A stretch of 64,000 nt of DNA from Clostridia bacterium (GTDB lineage: Bacteria; Bacillota; Clostridia; Oscillospirales; CAG-272), in the NCBI GenBank assembly GCA_017461475.1, contig JAFTXX010000044.1, positions 1 to 64,000 of the forward strand, written 5' to 3'. The position numbers and the translations under genes were made by a program. Below the pieces are notes generated by a model. It had not been told where the DNA came from, did no database searches, and was given only the letters and a program-made list of their open reading frames with translations. Below, one piece after another: positions 33,323 through 42,239 of this stretch (positions are counted from its first letter, which is position 1; the number at the start of each line of letters is the position of its first letter).

Positions 33323-33976
33323 ATGCCTTACAAAATAGAATCCGCGCCAAACGGCGCCAAGTTTGACAGCAAAGCGCTTTTTAAACTTTCTTACGGACTT
33401 TTTGTGCTTACCGCGCGCGACGGTAAGAAGGACAACGGCTGCATCATCAACACGGCGACACAACTTACATCCTCGCCATGCCGTATTGCAATAACGGTCA
33501 ATAAGCAGAACTATACGCATGACATGATTGCGAAAACCGATGCGTTTAACCTCTCCGTTTTAAGCGAAGAAGCACCGTTTAAGGTGTTCGAACATTTCGG
33601 ATTTCAAAGCGGTAAGAATGTTGACAAGTTCGCGGGTTGCGAGACCGAAAACCGCACTGCCAACGGCATTCTCTACGTGCCTAAATTTACAAACGCGGTA
33701 ATTTCATGCGCGGTGGTTGCAACGGTTGACTGCGGCACGCACACAATGTTCATTGCCGATGTTTGCGACACGGTAATTCTTTCCGATGCGCCGTCAATGA
33801 CATATCAGTATTACTTCGACAACGTAAAGCCTAAACCCGCCGCAAAGGCTGACGCGCCTAAAAAAGGCTACGTTTGCAAAATCTGCGGCTACGTTTACGA
33901 GGGCGAAGAACTTCCCGAAGATTTCGTTTGCCCCATCTGCAAACACGGTGCAGAGGACTTTGAGCCGATAAAGTAA
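33323..33976 (+). CDS. flavin reductase-rubredoxin fusion (flavoredoxin type)
   Basis: 217 residues. The N-terminal 155 residues form the FMN-binding split-barrel flavin reductase domain (KALFKLSYGLFVLTA, NGCIINTATQLTSSPCRIAI). A Lys/Ala-rich linker leads to a complete rubredoxin from residue 183, with iron ligands C185 and C188 (CKICGYVYEG) and C203 and C206 (CPIC). Fusions of this kind in anaerobes pass electrons to oxygen- or nitric-oxide-reducing flavodiiron partners and protect against oxidative stress. The substrate here is unknown. AGAGGAGG precedes the ATG. Confidence 0.92.
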   Translation: MPYKIESAPNGAKFDSKALFKLSYGLFVLTARDGKKDNGCIINTATQLTSSPCRIAITVNKQNYTHDMIAKTDAFNLSVLSEEAPFKVFEHFGFQSGKNVDKFAGCETENRTANGILYVPKFTNAVISCAVVATVDCGTHTMFIADVCDTVILSDAPSMTYQYYFDNVKPKPAAKADAPKKGYVCKICGYVYEGEELPEDFVCPICKHGAEDFEPIK

Positions 33977-33988
33977 CCGATACGGTAA

Positions 33989-34030
33989 AACAACAAAAGC
34001 AGCGATGATTTCATCGCTGCTTTTGTTGTT
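33989..34030. terminator. bidirectional terminator, 20-bp perfect stem
   Basis: AACAACAAAAGCAGCGATGA, then TT, then its exact reverse complement. It lies between the convergent flavin reductase and lipoprotein genes and ends transcription of both. Confidence 0.85.
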
Positions 34031-34035
34031 GAATT

Positions 34036-34272
34036 TTAAAACTCTAAGTCGCCAAGGTCTAAATTGCCGAGTTCTTCGAGAGCATCGTCGAGAGCCTTTT
34101 CAAAATCTTTTTCGTCCATGTCGCCTTTGAGGACGCAGGAAGTGCAGTAGAAGTGGTCGCCGATTTTTTCAATGCCTTCTGTAGTGCCGCAGGAGTGGCA
34201 CTTGTCGGCACCGCAAGCGGTGAGCGAGAATGCAAGCATTACGGCTGCAAGAGAGAGTGCGATTTTTTTCAT
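34036..34272 (-). CDS. small lipoprotein with CxxC pair
   Basis: 78 residues with a lipoprotein signal peptide (lipobox LTAC, Cys20). The mature part has two CxxC motifs (C25-H-S-C28 and C43-T-S-C46) that could bind zinc or form redox disulfides, then an acidic tail (DEKDFEKALDDALEELGNL). A zinc-ribbon-like knuckle on the outside of the cell is unusual. No family is recognised. AAGGAGAAAAGTT precedes the start on the minus strand. Confidence 0.75.
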   Translation of the reverse strand: MKKIALSLAAVMLAFSLTACGADKCHSCGTTEGIEKIGDHFYCTSCVLKGDMDEKDFEKALDDALEELGNLDLGDLEF

Positions 34273-34358
34273 AACTTTTCTCCTTATGTAGTACGGATTT
34301 GCATACGTTTATGCCGATTATATTTTAGCATATTTTGTAATTACTGTCAATATATGTA

Positions 34359-35294
34359 TTACTTCTCAACTCTCATCACGGTTACAAATTCGCGTGTCTT
34401 TCCGGGTTCGATGCCTATGATGTTGACATCGCCCATCTTTGCAGGTGCGTGCGGTGCGCTGTTTATCCATGTCTGGGGTTCAACGCAGAGAAAATCCGTG
34501 TTGCCGCCATTGAATACCATCCAGTATTTGAAACTGTCGTCTGCGTCGTACACAACGCTGTATCCGCTCACGGTGTCGGTGAGACGGAGTGCCGCACCCG
34601 CGGGACGCGAGAAATGACGGCTGATAAACTGCTCGGCGGGAACTACGTCGCCGTTTGCAAGACGTGAGTGAAATTCTTTGTCGTCAACGGTTTCCCAGGT
34701 CATTGAGAAATCGGTCATGTCGCGGTCGTATTCCTCGCCTACGGGAAGTGTCATTTTGATATTCTTCACATCGCCGCCTTCGATAAAGGGCAGTGCGAAT
34801 GTGGTGTGGAATGCAAGACCCACGGGCATTTTCTTGCTTGAGTCGTTTGTAATGGCAACAGTCTGCTTGATACCGTCGTTTCCAAGGTCGTATTTTACGG
34901 TCAGCGTGAACGCGTGGGGATAGGTAAGATAGGGAGCGTCTGCGGTGGCAATGTATCGGCAAAGCACCGAGTTTTCGGTGGCTTCAACTACCTCAAAAGG
35001 TGTCTCATGCAATGTGCCGTGGAGGAAACATCCTGTTGTTTCCTCGTTTACGGGCAGTGCGTATTCTCTGCCGTCATATGTAAACTTGCCGCCCTTGATA
35101 CGGTTTGGCGGAAAGAGCAGGGGAGTGCCGTAGAGGAAGGGGTTGTCAAGTTCAAAGTTTTCGGGGTCATAAGTGCGGAGCGCGGAAATTTTGCTCGGAA
35201 GATGCTTCAGTGCAAGACAATTGGCACCGCGCGTTGGCTGAATTTTCGCTTCATACGCGCCGTCGGGCGAGCGAAGTGTGATAAGTGATGACAT
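34359..35294 (-). CDS. aldose 1-epimerase (galactose mutarotase family)
   Basis: 311 residues, a beta-sandwich mutarotase of the LacX/YihR-like group. Conserved features are LLFPPNRIKGGKFTYDG, the HGTLHETPFEV segment (family His), VGLAFHTTFALPF with the catalytic His, and the late VCVEPQTWINSAP region holding the catalytic Glu. It interconverts alpha and beta sugar anomers. It is the last gene of a minus-strand operon with ROK glucokinase and a small membrane protein (5-bp gap), so it probably supplies the anomer the kinase uses. Confidence 0.9.
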   Translation of the reverse strand: MSSLITLRSPDGAYEAKIQPTRGANCLALKHLPSKISALRTYDPENFELDNPFLYGTPLLFPPNRIKGGKFTYDGREYALPVNEETTGCFLHGTLHETPFEVVEATENSVLCRYIATADAPYLTYPHAFTLTVKYDLGNDGIKQTVAITNDSSKKMPVGLAFHTTFALPFIEGGDVKNIKMTLPVGEEYDRDMTDFSMTWETVDDKEFHSRLANGDVVPAEQFISRHFSRPAGAALRLTDTVSGYSVVYDADDSFKYWMVFNGGNTDFLCVEPQTWINSAPHAPAKMGDVNIIGIEPGKTREFVTVMRVEK

Positions 35295-35299
35295 GTTTA

Positions 35300-35563
35300 T
35301 TACTCCTTGTCGGTATTTGTTTTCTCTTTGAGTTTGCGAACCTCTTCTTCAAGCCAAAAAGCGCGCTTTTCAAGGTCTTCTATCTTCTTCAACAGCTCGC
35401 CGGTGATAAGACACGCTCCGCTGAATGCAAGAACGGTGCCGAATGCGACTGGGAACAGTATTTCCGCTTCATCTACCTTGGGGTTTTGCGCAAGCAAAAA
35501 CAATACAAGTGCACCTAAGAACAGTGCCAGTCCTAAAATTTTGAAAAAGTCTTTTAACTTCAT
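35300..35563 (-). CDS. small membrane protein with C-terminal coiled coil
   Basis: 87 residues from the ATG at 35563. AAGGAG on the minus strand is nine bases away, while the two ATGs further upstream are too close to it or before it. Two membrane helices (about residues 5-24 and 33-53) are followed by a charged helix ITGELLKKIEDLEKR and on through the end, with clear heptads. It lies between the glucokinase and mutarotase genes with 13- and 5-bp gaps, so it belongs to their operon. Function unknown. Confidence 0.75.
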   Translation of the reverse strand: MKLKDFFKILGLALFLGALVLFLLAQNPKVDEAEILFPVAFGTVLAFSGACLITGELLKKIEDLEKRAFWLEEEVRKLKEKTNTDKE

Positions 35564-35576
35564 CGTCATTTTCTCC

Positions 35577-36521
35577 TTAAACCGCAAAGGCGGCTCCTAT
35601 TATGCCCGCGTCGTTGCCGCATAGGGCAGTGCAAAGACGGGTACGCTTTTTGGCATTTTTCGCAAAATCCTCCGCATCAACTTTAGGCTGCAGCAGGTCG
35701 ATAAGAAACTGTTTTTCACCCGAAATTCCGCCGCCGATGATAAACACATCGGGCTGGAAGATGTTGATAAGCGAGGTGATGCCGTTTGCGAGCGCGTCGG
35801 TGTACTTTTCGATAACCCTTGCCGCTGCCGCGTCACCTTTTTTGAATGCGTCAAACGAGGTGCGCGCACTGATTTTTGACGCTTCCGCCATGAGGGTCGC
35901 TTCGCCCGTCATAAAGCAGGTGCTAAGTTCCTCTTTTGTCATGCGGATGAGCGCTGTCGCCGAGCCGTAGGCTTCAAAACAGCCGCGTCTGCCGCAGCCG
36001 CATTTTTCCCCGCCCATCTGTATAACGAAATGCCCGATTTCAGCCGCGAGACCGTTTGAACCGCTGTAAATCTTTTTGTCGATGACAATACCGCCGCCGA
36101 CACCCGTGCCGAGCGTGATCATCACGGCGTTGTCCGCACCTTTTGCCGCACCGCAGAAAACTTCGGCAAGGGTTGCTGCGTTTGCGTCGTTGGCAACTCC
36201 GACCTTTTTGCCGTCAAGTTTTTTTGAAAGGATTTCGCAGATGTTGATACCCGAAAAGGGGATGTTGGGCGTGAAAAGTATCTCGCCGCTCTTTTCGTCA
36301 ACGCCGCCGGGCACCGCAATGCCAATAGCCTGCACCTCGGAGAGGGTAATGCCGTGTTCGCCGACAATTCTGCGGCAGAGCGCGGCGATGTCGTCTATGA
36401 TCTCTTCCTTGGGACGAGATGCGCCCGTAGGAACGGATTTTTTTAAAAGAATGGTTCCGCTTTCATCAACCAGTCCCGCGGCAATATTGGTGCCGCCGAG
36501 GTCGATTCCTATTTTAAGCAT
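35577..36521 (-). CDS. glcK: ROK-family glucokinase
   Basis: 314 residues, standard for ROK kinases. The ATP phosphate-binding motif IGIDLGGTNIAAGLVDE is at the N-terminus and GTGVGGGIVIDKKIYSG near residue 142. The ROK signature has the zinc site H-x9-CGCGRRGCFEAYGS (about 167-184). It phosphorylates glucose, and possibly other hexoses, with ATP. As first gene of the operon with a mutarotase it feeds sugars freed by the intracellular glycosidases into glycolysis. GGAGG precedes the start on the minus strand, and a consensus promoter lies upstream. Confidence 0.93.
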   Translation of the reverse strand: MLKIGIDLGGTNIAAGLVDESGTILLKKSVPTGASRPKEEIIDDIAALCRRIVGEHGITLSEVQAIGIAVPGGVDEKSGEILFTPNIPFSGINICEILSKKLDGKKVGVANDANAATLAEVFCGAAKGADNAVMITLGTGVGGGIVIDKKIYSGSNGLAAEIGHFVIQMGGEKCGCGRRGCFEAYGSATALIRMTKEELSTCFMTGEATLMAEASKISARTSFDAFKKGDAAAARVIEKYTDALANGITSLINIFQPDVFIIGGGISGEKQFLIDLLQPKVDAEDFAKNAKKRTRLCTALCGNDAGIIGAAFAV

Positions 36522-36568
36522 TAAAAAACCTCCGTATGGAAATATTACAATATAATTATGCTTTTAAT

Positions 36569-36597
36569 AGTATAAAATATAAACAAAGAAAAGTCAA
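36569..36597 (-). promoter_or_regulatory. promoter of the glucokinase operon
   Basis: On the minus strand TTGACT (36597-36592), 17-bp spacer, TATACT (36574-36569), about 48 bp before the start codon. Confidence 0.75.
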
Positions 36598-36643
36598 TAA
36601 ATCCTTAAAAAACTAAAAAATCTTGAAAATATTAAAATATCAC

Positions 36644-36672
36644 TTGCATTTCATAAGAAGACGGTATAAAAT
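36644..36672 (+). promoter_or_regulatory. promoter of the nifS-nifU operon
   Basis: TTGCAT (36644-36649), 17-bp spacer, TAAAAT (36667-36672). The leader that follows contains the small hairpin GCACAGGCTAACTGTGC (36690-36706). No T-run is seen and no known riboswitch is recognised. Confidence 0.6.
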
Positions 36673-36759
36673 AATATGTTAGAAAGATAGCACAGGCTAA
36701 CTGTGCTCGGTATTTTCAACTGTTTGTTCCGCTTAGCGGATAGAATGGAGATATATTTA

Positions 36760-37944
36760 ATGAAGAGATACGTTTATGCTGATAATGCGGCGACGACCCC
36801 CGTGTCCCGCGAGGTCGTAGACGCAATGATGCCTTACCTCACCGAAAAGTGGGGCAATCCGTCAAGCCTTCACGCAAAGGGCCGCGAGGCGGCAATAGCG
36901 CTTGAAGACGCGAGAGGCAGAATTGCCGCTTGCATAGGTGCTGATGCAAAGGAAATTTTCTTTACCTCTTGCGGAAGCGAGTCGGATAACTGGGCGATAA
37001 AAGGCGCGGCTTATGCCGGCAAAAAGAGGGGCAAGACCCATATAATTACAAGCGCTATCGAGCATCACGCGGCACTCCACGCCTGCGCGGCACTTGAAAA
37101 GGACGGTTTCACCGTCACATACCTCGGCGTTGACAAAAACGGTGTGGTTTCGCTTGACGAACTCAAAGCAGCTATTACCGATAAAACCGCGCTGGTTTCG
37201 GTAATGCTTGCAAACAACGAAATCGGTACAATTGAACCTATCGCGGAAATTGCGAAGATTGCGCACGAACACGGCGCGCTTATGTTCACCGACGCCGTTC
37301 AGGCGGTTGGCAACATCCCCGTTAACGTCAAGGAACTCGGCGTTGACATGCTCGCTTTTTCGGGTCATAAGATCCACGCGCCCAAGGGTATCGCGGCGCT
37401 CTACATCAAAAAGGGTGTACGCATCGACAACCTTATCGACGGAGGCGGACAAGAGCGCTCAAAGCGCGGCGGCACCGAGAATATGCCGTATATCATCGGT
37501 CTTGCAACCGCCATTGAAAACGCTGTTGCGCGTCTTCCCGAGATGAAAAAGGTAGCCGAACTTCGTGATTACCTTATGGACAATATTCTTAAGGCTATCC
37601 CGTACAGCACTCTTAACGGACCGAGGGGTGATGCGAGACTTCCCGGTAACCTCAACATCGGATTTGAGTTTATTGAGGGTGAAAGCATGTTGCTTCTCCT
37701 CGATTTTGAGGGAATTGCCTGCTCGACGGGCTCTGCTTGCTCGTCTGCGTCTCTTGACCCGTCGCATGTTTTGCTTGCGATAGGCGTTCCTCATGAGAGA
37801 GCGCACGGTTCGCTCAGACTTTCTATTTCCACAGATACTACTAAGGAAGATGCGGATTACATCCTTGAAAAATTGCCGCCTATTATCCAGAGACTGCGTG
37901 ATATGAGCCCGCTTTATGAAAGCGTGACAAAGGCGAATGTATAA
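36760..37944 (+). CDS. nifS: cysteine desulfurase (NifS/IscS family)
   Basis: 394 residues from the ATG at 36760, preceded by TGGAG; the upstream ATG at 36703 lies inside the leader. The class V aminotransferase fold is clear: DNAATTPVS at the start, IEHHAAL with the cofactor-stacking His, SGHKIHAPKG with the PLP lysine K204, and the catalytic loop CSTGSACSS with Cys327. It takes sulfur from L-cysteine and hands it to the NifU-type scaffold encoded 17 bp downstream, for Fe-S cluster assembly. Confidence 0.95.
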   Translation: MKRYVYADNAATTPVSREVVDAMMPYLTEKWGNPSSLHAKGREAAIALEDARGRIAACIGADAKEIFFTSCGSESDNWAIKGAAYAGKKRGKTHIITSAIEHHAALHACAALEKDGFTVTYLGVDKNGVVSLDELKAAITDKTALVSVMLANNEIGTIEPIAEIAKIAHEHGALMFTDAVQAVGNIPVNVKELGVDMLAFSGHKIHAPKGIAALYIKKGVRIDNLIDGGGQERSKRGGTENMPYIIGLATAIENAVARLPEMKKVAELRDYLMDNILKAIPYSTLNGPRGDARLPGNLNIGFEFIEGESMLLLLDFEGIACSTGSACSSASLDPSHVLLAIGVPHERAHGSLRLSISTDTTKEDADYILEKLPPIIQRLRDMSPLYESVTKANV

Positions 37945-37961
37945 ATAAGGAGAGAAAAATT

Positions 37962-38417
37962 ATGAGTATGCTTTACAGCGAAGAGGTAATGGACCATTTT
38001 GCGAATCCTCGCAATGTGGGCGTTATAGAAGATGCCGACGGTGTCGGCGAAATCGGCAATGCTAAGTGTGGCGACATCATGAAGATGTATCTCAAGATTG
38101 AGAACAATATCATCGTTGATGTCAAGTTCAAGACCTTCGGTTGCGGCGCTGCGGTTGCTACATCCTCTATGGCTACCGAGATGATAAAGGGAAAGAGCGT
38201 TGACGACGCGCTCTCTCTTACCAATAAGGCAGTTATTGACGCGCTCGGCGGACTTCCTGCGGTCAAGATTCACTGCTCGGTTCTCGCAGAGGAAGCAGTA
38301 AAGTGCGCCCTTGCGGATTACTACAAGAAGCAGGGAATTGACCACCCCGTTATCAAGGAAGCGGAGGAAATCATGGGCCGCGGCGAGGATCATGATCACG
38401 CAATTCCCGAAGAATAA
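37962..38417 (+). CDS. nifU: NifU-like iron-sulfur cluster scaffold protein
   Basis: 151 residues, the NifU N-terminal/IscU domain only. The three cluster-binding cysteines are present: C36 (KCGD), C61 (FGCGAA) and C105 (HCSVLAEEA), with Asp38 next to the first. The C-terminal tail is His/Asp/Glu-rich (GRGEDHDHAIPEE). It assembles [2Fe-2S] clusters from sulfur delivered by the NifS protein. This NifS-NifU pair without other isc or suf genes is common in anaerobic Firmicutes. AAGGAGAG precedes the start. Confidence 0.95.
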   Translation: MSMLYSEEVMDHFANPRNVGVIEDADGVGEIGNAKCGDIMKMYLKIENNIIVDVKFKTFGCGAAVATSSMATEMIKGKSVDDALSLTNKAVIDALGGLPAVKIHCSVLAEEAVKCALADYYKKQGIDHPVIKEAEEIMGRGEDHDHAIPEE

Positions 38418-38430
38418 TTGAAAAAAGCTA

Positions 38431-38472
38431 TGAAATCCTGCTTTTGGAAAAATCCGAAAGCGGGATTTTTTA
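38431..38472 (+). terminator. terminator of the nifS-nifU operon
   Basis: AAATCCTGCTTT, a short loop, then AAAGCGGGATTTTTTA gives a stem with a T-run just after nifU. Confidence 0.7.
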
Positions 38473-38773
38473 TTTTCACATTTTTTCTAATAAAAATACA
38501 AAAATTAGAGAAAAAGAGTGATGCAACTTTCAAAAACCGCATTTGCGAATGAAAAGTTTGTGCATATTGTGCAATTTGTACATTTGTAGAAAAAACGGAT
38601 ATCTTTTTGTGAGTGTTGCACAAGTTTGAATCTGGCGAAGGTAATGTCAAAATGCTGCGCAAAAGGCTGATAATCTGTTTAATCAAATTAACCATAGGAA
38701 TTGATAAGGTTAAAAATGAAAGAAAATGCAAAGTTTTTTAAACAAAAAGCATGTAAAATGATAATTTAATTAA

Positions 38774-38846
38774 CATTTTGAGGTTTTGAAAATAAGAACT
38801 TTTCTTTTTCACATTTTGAAGAAAGTGCAGTGAATTGTGATATAAT
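38774..38846 (+). promoter_or_regulatory. paired CATTTTGA boxes and AraC-type promoter ahead of the ABC operon
   Basis: CATTTTGA starts at 38774 and again at 38812, 38 bp apart, the same as at 10112/10150. The second box overlaps where the -35 element of the extended -10 promoter TGATATAAT (TATAAT at 38841-38846) would lie. That is the usual arrangement for an AraC-type activator that replaces a weak -35. Confidence 0.55.
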
Positions 38847-38912
38847 TAATGTTGGCAACCGAAAAACGGCAAAAAATGCAAACGCCCTCGGGGAACCTTG
38901 CTTTTGTCACTC

Positions 38913-38941
38913 TTGACAATAGTTGGTTATCGTGATAAAAT
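38913..38941 (+). promoter_or_regulatory. sigma-A promoter of the seven-gene ABC operon
   Basis: TTGACA (38913-38918), 17-bp spacer, TAAAAT (38936-38941). The leader to the start codon at 39116 is about 165 bases and holds two stem-loops: GGAATCGC-TTT-GGCGATTCC at about 39033-39052 and GCGCGC-loop-GCGCGC at about 39066-39087. Neither has a T-run. The rest of the 38.47-39.11 kb gap shows no gene. Confidence 0.7.
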
Positions 38942-39115
38942 AAACAAGTACAAATATGGGTAATGTTGCACATACGGTGTGGGTATCGTGTCGAAAAATG
39001 ATATCCTGTGTGAAATGTGTGTGGCACCCGCGGAATCGCTTTGGCGATTCCTTAAGTTTCTCGTGCGCGCGTGTATGCGTGCGCGCAAAAGCACTACTTT
39101 TGGAGGACAAGATTT

Positions 39116-42100
39116 ATGAGAACAAAGCTGTCAAAAGCCCTGGCTCTCTTCCTTGCTCTGCTTATGGCGATGAGCAGTCTCTCTGTTCTGGCGTTTGCTG
39201 CCGACGGCACAGAGACCGCCGAGACTAAAACCTCGTCTCGCCGTACCATGGCGGAGTGGAATGAGATTCTTAACACCAGTGAGTACGGTGATTATCTCGA
39301 AAAGTACACCGACCTCGCTCCTGTTACGGGAACGTACACTTACTATGCAAGTGAGTCCGTTGACCTCGAACAGTCGGCAAGCGGTACTTACGTTGACACG
39401 GCCAACGGCAGTGTTTACACTCCCGATGCCGGTAAGGTCGTCTGGAATGTAAACGTGCCCGAAGAAGGACTTTACACCGTTATCATCAATTGCTACCCCG
39501 GTAACATGGAGCTTGAAGATGCTAACGAAGAAATGTCCACCGACGTTGAGCGTATCCTTTACATCAACGGCAAGGTTCCTTTCTCTGAAGCACGCTCGCT
39601 TACCATTACCAAGCGTTGGGCGCCCGAGTATAAAGGCGCTGACGGACGTTTTGAGACTGACAAAGCGGGTAATGACCTTCGTCCCGACAATTTCCCCGCT
39701 GTTGATTGGACAAATTACACCGTAAAGGATTCCGCGGGATATCAGTCCGGTGCGCTTCAGTTCTATTTTAAGGAAGGCGAAAACACCATCGCACTCGAAG
39801 CTACACGCGAGCCTATGAGCGTTATGAGCTTCACTCTCGCTCCTGCTGAAGAGCTTCCTACATATGAGGAATATCTTGCACAGCATTCCGATGCCAAAGA
39901 TGCAAGCGCGGATGCAGAGCCCGTTATTATCGAGGCGGAACTTCCCAAGTATCAGTCGGATGAGTCCATTTATCCTCTTACCGACCGTACAAGCGCTGTC
40001 ACATCTCCTCAGGACCCCGAGCTTCAGGTTCTCAACTTCATGGGCGGTTCCGAAAACTTCAAGACCGTCGGCCAGTGGGTTGAGTATGAGTTTGAGGTTG
40101 CCGAAAGTGGCTTCTACACCATAGCGATGCGTTCCAAGCAGAACGACCTTTCGGGTATGTTTGCTTCGAGAACTCTCTATATCGACGGCGAAATTCCTTT
40201 CGCTGAATGCGAGCAGCTTCGTTTTGACTACACAAGCGACTGGGTTTGTGAGAGTCTTACCGATGGCACTACCGAGTTTAAGTTCTATCTCACTGCGGGT
40301 GCTCATACATTGCGCTTTGAGGTAAGTCTCGGACAGCTTGCTGAGGTCATCAGCACTGTTGAGTCCTCTCTTAATAATATTAACGACTGCTACCTTGACA
40401 TCATGAAGCTTACCGGTGCAGACCCCGATGAATACCGTGACTACGGTTTCTCAAGACTTATGCCCGATACTATCACCACCATGCTCAAGGAAGCACAGAA
40501 CCTTTACAGAGTTTCCGACCTTCTCACCACACTCTGCGGCGAAAAGGGTTCGCAGACCGCAACTCTTGATAAGGTAGCGTTCCTGCTCGATAAGATGGGC
40601 AGAGACGAGGACGAAATCGCGCCTAACCTTGACAACCTCAAGACTTACATCGGTACTCTCGGTACATGGCTTAATAATGTAAGAAGCCAGCCCGTACGTA
40701 TGGACTACTTCGTTGTTCAGTCTCCTGAGACCGAGATGCCCAAGGCTAACGCTTCTTTCTTCGAAGCTATCGGCTTCGAGCTTCAGGCGTTCTGGGCAAG
40801 CTTCTTCACCGACTACAGCACCATGGGTGCAAAAGATAGCGGCGATGAAGTAACCACCAGCATTGAAGTATGGACCACCGAAGGCCGTGACCAGGCTAAG
40901 ATTCTTAAGAACCTCGTATCCAGTGACTTTACACAGAAGACCAATGTCGGCGTAAATGTTAAACTTGTTGCGGCCGGCACACTTCTTCCCTCGGTTCTTT
41001 CGGGTCAGGGACCTGATGCCTTCCTCGGCGCGGCAGGCGTAGACGTTATCAACTATGCTATCCGCGGCGCAGTAGAGCCTCTTAATGATTATGAAGGATT
41101 TGAACAACTTATAGTTAACGAATTCAATGCTTCATCGGTAAGACCTGTAACGCTTTACGGTACCACCTACGGTATTCCCGAGCGCGCGGGCTTCTACATG
41201 ATGTTTGTCCGTATCGACATTCTTGCAGAACTCGGTCTTGAAATCCCCGAGACTTGGGACGACCTGCTTGCAATGCTTCCTGTACTTCAGGCAAACAACA
41301 TGTCTATCGGTCTTAATAAAGAATATGATATCTTCCTCTATCAGATGGGCGGTGACAGATTCGCGGACGACGGTATGCGCTGCGGACTTGACTCCAACAT
41401 CGCGCTTGAAGCGTTTGAGATGTACACCAGATTCTTTACCGACTACTCTTTCCCCTACACCTTTGACGGTCCTAACCGTTTCAGAACGGGTGAAATGCCT
41501 ATTCTCATTGCTGACTACTCCACTACATATAACCAGCTTACAGTATTTGCAACCGAAATCAACGGCCTCTGGGAAATGGTTCCCCTGCCCGGCGTATACC
41601 GTGATGACGGAAGCTACCACAACGAAGCGTTCAACACCGTTGCAGCAACAATCATGCTCCACGGTACAGAGGACAAAGCTTCTACATGGGAGTTTATGAG
41701 ATGGTACTGCGGTAAGGATGCGCAGGCTGCATACGGTAGTGACCTTGTAACCACTATCGGTCAGGCGGCTAAGTACAACACTGCAAACAAGGAAGCAATC
41801 GAAGAAATGCCTTGGACCACAAGCGAGAAGGAAAGCCTTCTTTCTCAGTTCAATAATCTCTCCGCTGTTACAAACTACCCCGGCGCTTACATCTTTGCTC
41901 GTTACCTCAACTTCGCTATTCTCTCCGTTGTAAATGACGGTGCAGACCCCGTAGTTGAACTTCAGGGTTACGTTTCCACTATTAATAAGGAAATAACCAG
42001 AAAGCGCGAAGAGTTCGACCTCGTCACACTTGAAAACGGTAAGACACTTGAAAATTCTCCCGAAGCAAAAGCTGCTTGGGATGAATGGCTTGCTGAAAAT

Positions 42101-42187
42101 ACTGTTGACGAAACTTGGGCAGCATGGCTTGCCGGTGAGGACATCCCCGAGGATGAACTCAAGGCATGGCTTGCTCTGCAGGACTGA
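39116..42187 (+). CDS. very large, non-lipidated extracellular sugar-binding protein with N-terminal ligand-binding-like domains
   Basis: 1023 residues from the ATG at 39116 (TTGGAGGACAAG upstream). The signal peptide MRTKLSKALALFLALLMAMS...AFA ends without a lipobox Cys, so the protein is not lipid-anchored, which is unusual for a Gram-positive binding protein. Residues about 30-400 hold two beta-sandwich, CBM-like regions (YTVIINCYPGNMELE and GFYTIAMRSKQNDLSGM). A helical stretch follows. The family 1 solute-binding domain begins near residue 585 (TTSIEVWTTEGRDQAK, SGQGPDAFLGA, YGIPERAGFYMMFVRIDIL). It is more than twice the usual size. It is first in an operon with four permeases, so it should deliver glycans to them. 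Confidence 0.85.
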   Translation: MRTKLSKALALFLALLMAMSSLSVLAFAADGTETAETKTSSRRTMAEWNEILNTSEYGDYLEKYTDLAPVTGTYTYYASESVDLEQSASGTYVDTANGSVYTPDAGKVVWNVNVPEEGLYTVIINCYPGNMELEDANEEMSTDVERILYINGKVPFSEARSLTITKRWAPEYKGADGRFETDKAGNDLRPDNFPAVDWTNYTVKDSAGYQSGALQFYFKEGENTIALEATREPMSVMSFTLAPAEELPTYEEYLAQHSDAKDASADAEPVIIEAELPKYQSDESIYPLTDRTSAVTSPQDPELQVLNFMGGSENFKTVGQWVEYEFEVAESGFYTIAMRSKQNDLSGMFASRTLYIDGEIPFAECEQLRFDYTSDWVCESLTDGTTEFKFYLTAGAHTLRFEVSLGQLAEVISTVESSLNNINDCYLDIMKLTGADPDEYRDYGFSRLMPDTITTMLKEAQNLYRVSDLLTTLCGEKGSQTATLDKVAFLLDKMGRDEDEIAPNLDNLKTYIGTLGTWLNNVRSQPVRMDYFVVQSPETEMPKANASFFEAIGFELQAFWASFFTDYSTMGAKDSGDEVTTSIEVWTTEGRDQAKILKNLVSSDFTQKTNVGVNVKLVAAGTLLPSVLSGQGPDAFLGAAGVDVINYAIRGAVEPLNDYEGFEQLIVNEFNASSVRPVTLYGTTYGIPERAGFYMMFVRIDILAELGLEIPETWDDLLAMLPVLQANNMSIGLNKEYDIFLYQMGGDRFADDGMRCGLDSNIALEAFEMYTRFFTDYSFPYTFDGPNRFRTGEMPILIADYSTTYNQLTVFATEINGLWEMVPLPGVYRDDGSYHNEAFNTVAATIMLHGTEDKASTWEFMRWYCGKDAQAAYGSDLVTTIGQAAKYNTANKEAIEEMPWTTSEKESLLSQFNNLSAVTNYPGAYIFARYLNFAILSVVNDGADPVVELQGYVSTINKEITRKREEFDLVTLENGKTLENSPEAKAAWDEWLAENTVDETWAAWLAGEDIPEDELKAWLALQD

Positions 42188-42239
42188 TTAAAAGCATGTC
42201 TGTAATTTACTCTATATATAATTAAAGGAGAGAAAAATC

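Noticed and set aside
36673..36759. Fe-S responsive RNA or T-box in the nifS leader
   Set aside because: Only one small hairpin (36690-36706) is present; no T-box motif or other known element is visible.
38942..39115. riboswitch in the ABC operon leader
   Set aside because: Two simple stem-loops are seen but no conserved aptamer core of a known class and no terminator-like stem.
39131..40306. 391-residue frame on the minus strand
   Set aside because: Antisense to the large binding protein, with no start signals and unlikely composition.
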